From an uncultured Clostridia bacterium (GTDB lineage: Bacteria > Bacillota > Clostridia > Christensenellales > Aristaeellaceae), in the NCBI GenBank assembly GCA_934631025.1, contig CAKTXR010000052.1, positions 1 through 20,233 on the forward strand: 20,233 nt of DNA. Reading direction: 5' to 3'. A model generated the notes under the pieces. It did not search any database and was not told the DNA's origin. It saw only the letters and a program-made list of their open reading frames with translations. Below are positions 7,446-13,667 of this stretch, one piece after another. Position numbers and translations under genes: made by a program. Each line of letters begins with the position of its first letter. Positions within the stretch are counted from its first letter, which is position 1.

Positions 7446-7874
7446 CTATCGCGTAAAGTCAATATCGTATCGCGTGCCGTGCGAGAGCAGAACGCCCTGC
7501 GTGAGCGCGATCTTCAGGATGACGCAGTTCGGGTCGCCAAGATCGCTGTGGCCGTTGTCCAGCCAGCCTGAAAACGCCGCGCGCAGGCGAGCGGCCAGCG
7601 CCGCGTTTTCAGGCGCGCCGAATGCGCCGAGATTTTCGCCCAGCCCCTGCGCGCTGAACCATTCGCCCGACACGGCGCAGGCCGGATTGACCGCGAGCTG
7701 ACGCATTTTGCCCGAACGCGCGTTGGTCACGACATAGAACGCGCCGCCGATATAGAGCGCGTCGACCGATCGAACGCGCGGCCGTCCGTCCTTGAGCGTC
7801 GCCAGCGCGATCACCGTGTCGTGGCCGAAGCGCTCGTCCATGATCTGCGCCGCCTGAGCCGACAGCTTTTCCAT
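7446..7874 (-). CDS. Pyridoxamine 5'-phosphate oxidase-like flavin-binding (split-barrel) protein
   Basis: A 142-residue protein of the PNPOx-like split-barrel superfamily, which typically binds FMN or F420-like cofactors and reduces small molecules. Seen: an N-terminal helix (MEKLSAQAAQIM), then VIALATLKDGRPRVRSVDALYIGGAFYVVTN-like strands, a pattern typical of the FMN phosphate-binding part, and SGKMRQLAVNPACAVSGEW as the next strand-helix unit. The frame could begin at 7916, but transcription is predicted to start near 7913 and AAGGAG lies eight bases before the ATG at 7874. It therefore has its own promoter and is likely monocistronic. The enzymatic reaction is unknown. Heme-degrading or general stress relatives share this fold. 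Confidence 0.8.
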   Translation of the reverse strand: MEKLSAQAAQIMDERFGHDTVIALATLKDGRPRVRSVDALYIGGAFYVVTNARSGKMRQLAVNPACAVSGEWFSAQGLGENLGAFGAPENAALAARLRAAFSGWLDNGHSDLGDPNCVILKIALTQGVLLSHGTRYDIDFTR

Positions 7875-7919
7875 GGAATCATCTCCTTGATAGATAACTG
7901 ATGTTGCATTACACACATT

Positions 7920-7948
7920 ATTGTACCACGCGCCGCCGGAAATGTCAA
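7920..7948 (-). promoter_or_regulatory. Sigma-A promoter of the PNPOx-like gene
   Basis: On the minus strand, TTGACA (7948-7943), a 17-bp spacer and TACAAT (7925-7920). It lies directly after the terminator of the upstream acetyltransferase gene. Confidence 0.82.
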
Positions 7949-7970
7949 CGCAATCCTGCCCTGCCCATAA

Positions 7971-8017
7971 GAAAAGCGCCCCGCTGCGGACGATATGCTC
8001 GTTCCGCGGCGGGGCGC
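7971..8017 (-). terminator. Rho-independent terminator of the Vat-like gene
   Basis: A GC-rich 15-bp stem with one non-Watson-Crick pair (7976-7990 with 8003-8017, 12-nt loop) is followed on the minus strand by TTTTCTTAT. It starts seven bases after the TAA at 8026-8024. Confidence 0.9.
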
Positions 8018-8023
8018 AGGCTG

Positions 8024-8659
8024 TTATTCGATCAGCTCATCGAGCCGGCCGTTCTGTATGGCGGCGATATGGCGCGCGATTTTCTCACTCGGCCAGTCCC
8101 ACCATTTAAGGCGCAGAAGCGTCTCGACGGTCTTATCGTCAAAGCGCTTTCGGATGAGCCGCGCCGGAACGCCGCCCACGATGGCGTAGGGCGGCACGTC
8201 GCGCGTCACGACGGCCCGCGCGCCGATGATCGCGCCGTCGCCGATGGTCACGCCCGAGAGAATAACCGCCTCATAGCCGATCCATACGTCATTGCCCACG
8301 ACGATGTCGCCCTTGTTGTCCCAGGCGTCGGCGACGCGCGTCCTGTCCAGTCCCCATTCCTCGAAAAAGATCGGGAAGGGATAGGTGGAGAGCGAGCGCA
8401 TCGCGTGGTTGGCGCTGGTGAAGAGGAACTTCGCGCCGCAGGCGATGGAGCAGAAGCGGCCGATGATCAGCCGGTCATGATTGACGGGATAGTGATAGAG
8501 CACGTTGTTCTTCTCAAAATCGCGCGGATCGTGGACATAATCGTTGTACATCGTGTAGGCGCCCACGCTGACGCTGTCCCGCGTGATCGCGTTTTTCAGA
8601 TAGATCGTCTGGGGATCGCCGGTGCGGGGATAGAGCTTATTGGGATCCGGAATCGTCAT
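8024..8659 (-). CDS. Vat-like xenobiotic acetyltransferase (left-handed beta-helix, hexapeptide repeats)
   Basis: A 211-residue acetyl-CoA-dependent O-acetyltransferase of the family that includes streptogramin A (Vat) and type B chloramphenicol acetyltransferases. Seen: LYHYPVNHDRLIIGRFCSIA (about 54-73), the catalytic histidine region SANHAMRSLSTYPF with His85, hexapeptide repeats in IVVGNDVWIGYEAVILSGVTIGDGAIIGARAVV, the AIVGGVPARLIRKRF turn, and the C-terminal WWDWP helix. LYHYP and NHxM..STYPF look closer to Vat than CatB, but substrate specificity cannot be settled by eye. ATG 8659 is preserved by AGGAGG (8668-8673), and the earlier ATG at 8680 lies before it. A convincing promoter was not found, so it may be read from the asparaginase gene 110 bp upstream. 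Confidence 0.85.
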   Translation of the reverse strand: MTIPDPNKLYPRTGDPQTIYLKNAITRDSVSVGAYTMYNDYVHDPRDFEKNNVLYHYPVNHDRLIIGRFCSIACGAKFLFTSANHAMRSLSTYPFPIFFEEWGLDRTRVADAWDNKGDIVVGNDVWIGYEAVILSGVTIGDGAIIGARAVVTRDVPPYAIVGGVPARLIRKRFDDKTVETLLRLKWWDWPSEKIARHIAAIQNGRLDELIE

Positions 8660-8769
8660 AGAACAGACCTCCTGTGTCATGATTTATCTGTTATAAAACG
8701 CTTCCGGCCGCGACAATGCAGCGCTTCACGCGTTCACCGCCTTTCCCGAATAGAATGTCCTATATTGAT

Positions 8770-9774
8770 TTACCGGCTGAGCGGCAGAATCTCGGGCGGG
8801 AGAATGTCGTGGCACACGGGGGTGTAGAACAGTCTGCGCCGCTCGTCGAAGCGCTCCGTCTGCGGCAGGATCCACATGAGCTTTGTAAAGCAGGCCTCGG
8901 GGGTCATGTCGAACGCCTCGAACACGCCCAGATCGGTCAGCCCGCAGCCGACGTTATAGACCGACAGATCGGTGCCCTCGCTCTGAACCTGCGTGGTCAG
9001 CGCGACCAGCTTGCCGTTTTCCACGGCGCGCGCCACCTCGCGCTGGAATGAGCCGCCGTGATCGGGCAGCCCGCCTACGCCGAACGACTCGATGACCAGC
9101 GCGTGATAGCGCTCGAGCATGAAGCGCAAAAGCTCCGTATCCGTGCCGGGCGTGAGCTTCAAAAGGCCGACCGCCGGATCGAGCTGGTGATAGAAACGCT
9201 CCTCGCCGGCCGTCGGATTGAAATAGAGCGCGATGCGGCCGTTCTGCACCGTGGCCAGCGGCGGATAATTGGGGCTGGAGAAGGCGGAGAAGCTCTTCGA
9301 GCGCGTCTTGCGGGCGCGGGAGCCGAGCAGCACCTGGCCGCCGAACACCACCAGCACGCCGGACAGATCGGACGCGGCGCACAGAAAGCTGTCGGTGAGG
9401 TTCTGCTTCGAGTCGGTCGATTCAAAGCCGATGGGCTTCTGCGCGCCGGTGATGACGATCGGCTTTCTGTTGTTCTGGATCAGATAGGAGAGCGCGGCGG
9501 CGGTGTAGGCCATGGTGTCGGTGCCGTGCGCGATGACGAAGCCGTCATAGCGATCGTAATGGGCGATGATTTCGTCCGCAATGCGCATCCAGTGCTCGGG
9601 CATGATGTTTGTGCTGTCCAGCGTAAACAGCTGCACCGCGTCCACATCGCAGATTTTAGAAACCGCCGGCACATGGCGCAGCAGCTGCTCCGCGTTCAGC
9701 ATGGGCGAGAGCGCGCCGCCTTCCAGTTCCGAGGCGATCGTGCCGCCCGTGCCGATAAACAGCAGCTTTTTCAT
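8770..9774 (-). CDS. ansA: L-asparaginase, type I (cytosolic, AnsA-like)
   Basis: A 334-residue enzyme that hydrolyses L-asparagine to aspartate and ammonia. Seen: FIGTGGTIAS with nucleophile Thr12, LDSTNI with the substrate-binding Ser54, AHGTDTMAYTA with the second catalytic Thr85-Asp86 pair, and Lys113 in ITGAQKP. The order and spacing fit bacterial type I/II asparaginases. The absence of a signal peptide and the NRKPIVITGAQ context indicate the cytosolic type I. The ATG at 9774 has AAGGAG about 11 bases upstream. A TTG at 9795 would place the RBS inside the gene and was not used. No clear promoter is seen in 9775-9880. The Vat-like gene follows 110 bp downstream on the same strand. Confidence 0.92.
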   Translation of the reverse strand: MKKLLFIGTGGTIASELEGGALSPMLNAEQLLRHVPAVSKICDVDAVQLFTLDSTNIMPEHWMRIADEIIAHYDRYDGFVIAHGTDTMAYTAAALSYLIQNNRKPIVITGAQKPIGFESTDSKQNLTDSFLCAASDLSGVLVVFGGQVLLGSRARKTRSKSFSAFSSPNYPPLATVQNGRIALYFNPTAGEERFYHQLDPAVGLLKLTPGTDTELLRFMLERYHALVIESFGVGGLPDHGGSFQREVARAVENGKLVALTTQVQSEGTDLSVYNVGCGLTDLGVFEAFDMTPEACFTKLMWILPQTERFDERRRLFYTPVCHDILPPEILPLSR

Positions 9775-9795
9775 AATGGCCTGTTCTCCTTTCAA

Positions 9796-10079
9796 AATCA
9801 GTCGCCGATAGTATGCGCCGGCAGCCGCCGTTTTCTGCGGCCCGACGTGGGAAGAACGTCAAAAAACGCGGTATAGTCTCAGGGCGCGGCGGCAAGCCGC
9901 CTGTGTTTTCGGGGCGGAAGGCGCGCAAGCCGCGAGAGGGACGTTTCTTTGCCGCGCTTGAGCCAGCAAGCTTCGAGATGCGGGAATGCGCCGCTTTCGC
10001 TCAGGGGAGGGGAGAAGCGCCGCGTGTTCTCAGAGGAAGCATGAATGCAGCCTTTTATGGACGATACCGTCCGGACATA
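9796..10079. other. Intergenic stretch with no recognised gene
   Basis: About 280 bp between the asparaginase gene and the tRNA terminator. It holds a small GGCGGC-AA-GCCGCC inverted repeat (9888-9901) and a TTGACG on the minus strand at 9862-9857 without a matching -10. Frames across it lack RBS and recognisable content. I see nothing else. Confidence 0.6.
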
Positions 10080-10116
10080 AGAAAAACTCCTTGAAAACGA
10101 AACCGTCTCAAGGAGT
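10080..10116 (-). terminator. Terminator of tRNA-Leu
   Basis: On the minus strand, a perfect 9-bp stem (10116-10108 with 10094-10086) is followed by TTTTTCTTAT. It begins two bases after the encoded CCA end of the tRNA. Confidence 0.92.
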
Positions 10117-10118
10117 AA

Positions 10119-10203
10119 TGGTGCGGCCGACGGGACTTGAACCCGAACCCATTGCTGGACACGCCCCTCAAACGTGCGCGTATGCCGATTCCGCCACAGC
10201 CGC
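10119..10203 (-). tRNA. trnL: tRNA-Leu, anticodon GAG
   Basis: An 85-nt class II tRNA including an encoded CCA end (10121-10119). The acceptor stem GCGGCTG/CGGCCGC pairs with one G-U. The anticodon stem CACGT/GCGTG closes a TTGAGGG loop whose anticodon is GAG (reads CUC/CUU leucine codons). A long variable arm follows, and the T-arm GGGTTCGGGTTCAAGTCCC contains the GTTCAA loop. It has its own promoter and terminator and is a single-gene transcript. Confidence 0.95.
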
Positions 10204-10234
10204 ATAAATGTTGCATCGGTTGACAACATGGCTT

Positions 10235-10263
10235 ATTATACACGCTCATCGGCACTTTGTCAA
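10235..10263 (-). promoter_or_regulatory. Consensus sigma-A promoter of tRNA-Leu
   Basis: On the minus strand, TTGACA (10263-10258), a 17-bp spacer and TATAAT (10240-10235) form a perfect consensus promoter about 32 bp before the tRNA 5' end. The leader contains ATGTTG/CAACAT, a short inverted repeat that could form during processing. Confidence 0.92.
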
Positions 10264-10315
10264 TACCTTTTTGCAATCCGCTGGCGAAAAAGTGAAATTT
10301 TGCCGCCGCGCCCCC

Positions 10316-10344
10316 TTGCAAAGCGCGCGCCGATGCGTTACCAT
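10316..10344 (+). promoter_or_regulatory. Likely promoter of the response regulator/kinase operon
   Basis: TTGCAA (10316-10321), a 17-bp spacer and TACCAT (10339-10344) lie 30 bp before the regulator ATG. It is divergent from the tRNA promoter, whose -35 is about 53 bp away. Confidence 0.6.
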
Positions 10345-10373
10345 AAAGGAAAAGCGGAAGGGAGGGCGACGTT

Positions 10374-11075
10374 ATGACGCTCAAAATCGCCGTCTGCGAG
10401 GACGATCAGGCTCAGCGTTCTGCACTCTGTGCGCTCATTACGCGCTGGGCGGCGGCGCGGGAGCATCGCGCGGCGGCCGCACCGTATCCCTCCGCCGAAG
10501 CGTTTTTGTTCGACTATGCCGGCGCGCGCGATTTCGACATTCTCCTGCTCGATGTGGAAATGGGCGCGATGAACGGCGTCGAGCTGGCTCGGCGGCTGCG
10601 GCGGGACAAAAGCCGCGCCGAGATCATCTTCCTGACCTCGCACACGGAGTTCATCGGCGAGGGTTACGAGGTGGACGCGCTGCACTATCTCATAAAGCCG
10701 GTGAACGACGAAAAGCTCTTTACTGTCTTGGATCGGGCGGCCGAGCGCGCGGCGGTCTCTCCGCCGTCGATTGTCGTCAGTTCCGAGGGGCAGACGATCC
10801 GGCTGTACGAACGCGAGATCCGCTATATCGAGGCCTTCCTTCACGAGTGCGTGATCGTCGCGGATTCGGGCGAATACCGCGTGCGCGAGCGCATATCGGA
10901 TCTGGAAGCGCGGCTGTCGAAGCAGTTTTTCCGCTGCCACCGCAGCTATATCGTCTTTCTGCCGGCCATACGGCGCATTGGCCGCAGCGAGCTTCTGCTG
11001 GAGGGCGGCGCGTCGATCCCGCTGGCGCGCGGCAAATACGACGCGATCAATCGCGCCTATATCGACTTCTATTGA
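10374..11075 (+). CDS. LytTR-family response regulator
   Basis: A 233-residue two-component DNA-binding regulator of the AgrA/LytR/ComE class. Seen: the receiver domain at about 1-120 with acidic pocket Glu9/Asp10/Asp11 (VCEDDQ), phosphoacceptor Asp60 in LLLDVEM, Thr88/Ser89 and Lys108 in YLIKP; and the LytTR domain at about 132-232, with RYIEAFLHECVIVADSGEYRVRERISDLE and the FFRCHRSYIV signature near 179-189. The kinase gene starts six bases after its stop codon, so the two are one operon. The RBS is GGGAGGG at 10360-10366. The probable target is the exporter promoter at 11784-11814, where a 21-bp-spaced repeat pair suits a LytTR dimer. Its signal is unknown. Confidence 0.92.
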   Translation: MTLKIAVCEDDQAQRSALCALITRWAAAREHRAAAAPYPSAEAFLFDYAGARDFDILLLDVEMGAMNGVELARRLRRDKSRAEIIFLTSHTEFIGEGYEVDALHYLIKPVNDEKLFTVLDRAAERAAVSPPSIVVSSEGQTIRLYEREIRYIEAFLHECVIVADSGEYRVRERISDLEARLSKQFFRCHRSYIVFLPAIRRIGRSELLLEGGASIPLARGKYDAINRAYIDFY

Positions 11076-11081
11076 CGAGCT

Positions 11082-11732
11082 ATGAGAAGAAAGACATTTT
11101 TGAAAATCGTCGAGCTGCAAACGGAGCAGGCCGAGCGGCATCTGAACGAAGTGCGCAGCATCCACAGGGAAATGCGCGCCTTCAAGCACGACTATCACAA
11201 CCATTTGCAGACGCTGCGCGGCCATATCGCGTCCGGCAACATAGCGCGCGCCCTCAGCTATATCGACGAGCTGGACGCGCGCTTAAAGAGCGTCGATACG
11301 CTCATCAAGACCGGCAACGTCTCGGCCGACGCGATTCTTTCCAGCAAGATCGCTCAGGCGAAGGCGGCGGGGATCGACGTGACCGTCAAGGCGAATATTC
11401 CAGACCATATGGCGCTTTCGGACGTCGAGCTGAGCATCGTTCTGGGCAATCTGCTCGACAACGCCATCGAGGCCTGCGCTCTGGCGCGCGGCGAGCGCTT
11501 TATCAGGCTGTTCATCGCGGTGAAGGGGAGCATGCTGTACTTTTCCATGCTCAACAGCGCCGCGGAAAAGCAGATAAAGCGCGGCTCGCTCTTCAAGACG
11601 CGCAAGACGGGCCTTCACGGCTTCGGACTCAGGCGCGCGCAGAGCATCATCGAGGAGCACGGCGGCTGGATCAAATACAACAGCGAGGACGGCGCGTTTA
11701 CGACCGAGTTCCTCGTGCCTACAGGCGAGTAA
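11082..11732 (+). CDS. GHKL-type histidine kinase without membrane sensor domain
   Basis: A 216-residue kinase of the AgrC/ComD/CitA-like GHKL group that would phosphorylate the preceding LytTR regulator. Seen: a short coiled-coil start (about 8-32), the H-box FKHDYHNHLQTL with phospho-acceptor His36, the N-box NLLDNAIEAC with Asn127, and the G-box TGLHGFGLRRAQSIIEEHGG (about 176-195). Relatives usually carry about 200 residues of N-terminal transmembrane helices, and none is present here. The gene begins right before the H-box, and the upstream DNA is occupied by the regulator. It is therefore predicted to be cytosolic. The RBS before ATG 11082 is weak (GACGAG), so translation probably relies on coupling to the regulator. 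It may sense through another protein such as the neighbouring transporter (inference). Confidence 0.85.
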   Translation: MRRKTFLKIVELQTEQAERHLNEVRSIHREMRAFKHDYHNHLQTLRGHIASGNIARALSYIDELDARLKSVDTLIKTGNVSADAILSSKIAQAKAAGIDVTVKANIPDHMALSDVELSIVLGNLLDNAIEACALARGERFIRLFIAVKGSMLYFSMLNSAAEKQIKRGSLFKTRKTGLHGFGLRRAQSIIEEHGGWIKYNSEDGAFTTEFLVPTGE

Positions 11733-11745
11733 TTCGCGTATTTTT

Positions 11746-11783
11746 GCAATTCGTGTACGAATCCGTGCAATTCGTGCGCGAAT
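11746..11783 (+). promoter_or_regulatory. Tandem 21-bp-spaced operator, probable LytTR binding site
   Basis: Two 17-bp elements, GCAATTCGTGTACGAAT (11746-11762) and GCAATTCGTGCGCGAAT (11767-11783), differ at only two positions and start 21 bp apart. LytTR proteins such as AgrA, ComE and BlpR bind about 9-bp direct repeats at this spacing. Each element also contains an ATTCGT/ACGAAT-type dyad (perfect in the first, one mismatch in the second). A third AATTCG occurs at 11731. The pair ends directly beside the -35 region of the exporter promoter. Confidence 0.75.
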
Positions 11784-11814
11784 TTGCTATTTCAGGCGCA
11801 AAGGGTGCTACAAT
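11784..11814 (+). promoter_or_regulatory. Activator-dependent promoter of the ABC exporter pair
   Basis: TACAAT (11809-11814) is preceded by TG in the extended -10 position (TGCTACAAT), while no good -35 is present: TTGCTA at 11784-11789 is poorly spaced (19 bp). Transcription should start near 11821, about 19 bases before the exporter ATG. A weak -35 next to a repeat operator fits positive control by the LytTR regulator. Confidence 0.65.
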
Positions 11815-11839
11815 GGGCGCATGAAGGGAGCTGACAATC

Positions 11840-13666
11840 ATGAGCGAGGAAAACAAGCCGCGCCGCTCGATGCTTTCAAATCTGTTCTGGTGTCTGCGCC
11901 GGCTGTGCGATTTTGCGCCGTACGGGCTGATCGGCTTTGCGCTGCTCATTCCGATGAACATCGCGCTGGAATATCTGAACGTGTATCTGCCCGCGCTGGC
12001 CGTGGCGGAGGTGACGAACGGCTCGGCGGCGGCCGCGGCGCTGGAGCGCGTCGGCTGGGTGATGGGCGGCCTGATGCTGCTTGCGCTCTGCAAGGCGGCG
12101 CTGGAGCTGATCAAAAGCCGCGCCATAGGAATCTATCGCGAGCAATGCGCCGCGCTGCACACGCGCAAGGCGCTGACCATGTTCTATCAGGACTATGAGA
12201 AGAAGGACACGCGCGATCTGGCCGACCGCGCGCTGCGGGCGACGCAGCAGTGGAACGGTGTTCGTCCGGTGAGCGACATACTCGACGCGGGCTTCGGCGT
12301 GCTGGAGAACGTCGCGGGCTATCTGACGTTCGGCGCTGTGGTGTCGCTGGTCAGCGTGTGGCTGATTCCGCTTTTGACCATTCCGCCGGTGCTGAGCTGG
12401 CTGGCCGCGCGCGCCTATAACCGCTGGTCGCACGGCGCGAATGAAAAGACGCGTCCCATTGAAGCGCGGCTCGATTACGTCATTGCGCGCGGACGCTCGT
12501 TCTCGGCGGCCAAGGACATCCGCATATACGGCATGGCCGGCTGGCTGAGGGCCTGTCGGGACGATCTGACGCGCGAGCTGCGCGCGTGGGACGGCCGCCG
12601 CGCGCTGCGTTTGTTCCTGAGCCGGCTGGCTGATCTCATGCTGATTCTCGTCCGCGACGCGGGAGCCTATGCGCTGCTCATCGCGCTCTTCGTCCGCGGC
12701 GAGATCACGGTCGATCAGTTCGTGCTGTATTTCGCGGCGGTCGCGTCGTTTGCGTCGTGGGTGGGCACGTTCATCGACAGTCTGACCAAGTGGCACCGCG
12801 TCAGCCTGTCCGTCGGTGATTTCCGCGCCTTTCTGGACTGGCCGGAGCACGACGGCGCCGGCGAAGCGCGCGCCGACGATCACATGAATCGTGCGCCGGA
12901 GATCGAATTCGATCACGTCTCCTTCCGCTATGACGGCGCGGAGACGGATACGCTGCACGATCTCTCCTTTACGCTCCATTCGGGCGAAAAGCTGGCGCTG
13001 GTCGGTTTGAACGGCGCGGGCAAGACCACGCTGGTCAAGCTGATGTGCGGGCTGTACGCGCCGACCTCGGGCACGATCAGGCTGGACGGCGTGCCGGTTT
13101 CAAAGTTTCGGCGGCGCGACTATTACCGGCTGTTTTCGCCGGTGTTCCAGACGGTGCGCACGGCGTTTTTCACCATCGCGGAGCACGTTTCGGCTCAGCC
13201 GCTCGCGCAGACCGACCTAAAGCGCGTAAACGACTGCCTGCGCATGGCCGGATTGGGGGAGAAGGTTGACTCGCTGCCCAAGGGCGTGCTCACGCCGCTC
13301 GACAAGCAGGTGGACGCGCAGGCGACCGAGCTGTCCGGCGGCGAAGCGCAGAAGCTGATGCTGGCCCGCGCGCTCTATAAGGACGCGCCGGCGCTCCTGC
13401 TCGACGAGCCGACCGCCGCGCTCGATCCGATCGCCGAGAAAAACGTCTATCAGGCCTACGAGGCCATGACGCGCGGCAAATCCTCGCTGTTCATATCGCA
13501 CAGGCTGGCCTCGACGGCGTTCTGCGACCGCGTTCTGTATCTGGAGGACGGCCGCATCGCCGAGGAAGGCTCGCACGACGCGCTGATCCGCAGGGGCGGC
13601 AAGTATAAAAGGCTGTTCGACATTCAGAGCTGCTGGTACAAGGACGGCGAAGGGGAGGGCGCTTAA
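11840..13666 (+). CDS. ABC exporter half-transporter, first of a pair
   Basis: A 608-residue fused TMD-NBD exporter subunit. The membrane domain covers about residues 20-320, with hydrophobic stretches near 25-55, 72-92, 150-192 and 262-312. The nucleotide-binding domain follows, with Walker A GLNGAGKTT (about 389-397), Q-loop Gln437, signature LSGGEAQ (about 498-504), Walker B ALLLDEP with Glu523, and His554. No C39 peptidase domain precedes the TMD, so a leader-peptide-cleaving function is not indicated. The next exporter gene begins one base after its TAA. Such adjacent pairs normally form one heterodimeric pump. RBS is AGGGAG, 10 bases before the ATG. The upstream promoter appears to be under the LytTR regulator. 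The substrate is unknown. Confidence 0.9.
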   Translation: MSEENKPRRSMLSNLFWCLRRLCDFAPYGLIGFALLIPMNIALEYLNVYLPALAVAEVTNGSAAAAALERVGWVMGGLMLLALCKAALELIKSRAIGIYREQCAALHTRKALTMFYQDYEKKDTRDLADRALRATQQWNGVRPVSDILDAGFGVLENVAGYLTFGAVVSLVSVWLIPLLTIPPVLSWLAARAYNRWSHGANEKTRPIEARLDYVIARGRSFSAAKDIRIYGMAGWLRACRDDLTRELRAWDGRRALRLFLSRLADLMLILVRDAGAYALLIALFVRGEITVDQFVLYFAAVASFASWVGTFIDSLTKWHRVSLSVGDFRAFLDWPEHDGAGEARADDHMNRAPEIEFDHVSFRYDGAETDTLHDLSFTLHSGEKLALVGLNGAGKTTLVKLMCGLYAPTSGTIRLDGVPVSKFRRRDYYRLFSPVFQTVRTAFFTIAEHVSAQPLAQTDLKRVNDCLRMAGLGEKVDSLPKGVLTPLDKQVDAQATELSGGEAQKLMLARALYKDAPALLLDEPTAALDPIAEKNVYQAYEAMTRGKSSLFISHRLASTAFCDRVLYLEDGRIAEEGSHDALIRRGGKYKRLFDIQSCWYKDGEGEGA

Positions 13667-13667
13667 T

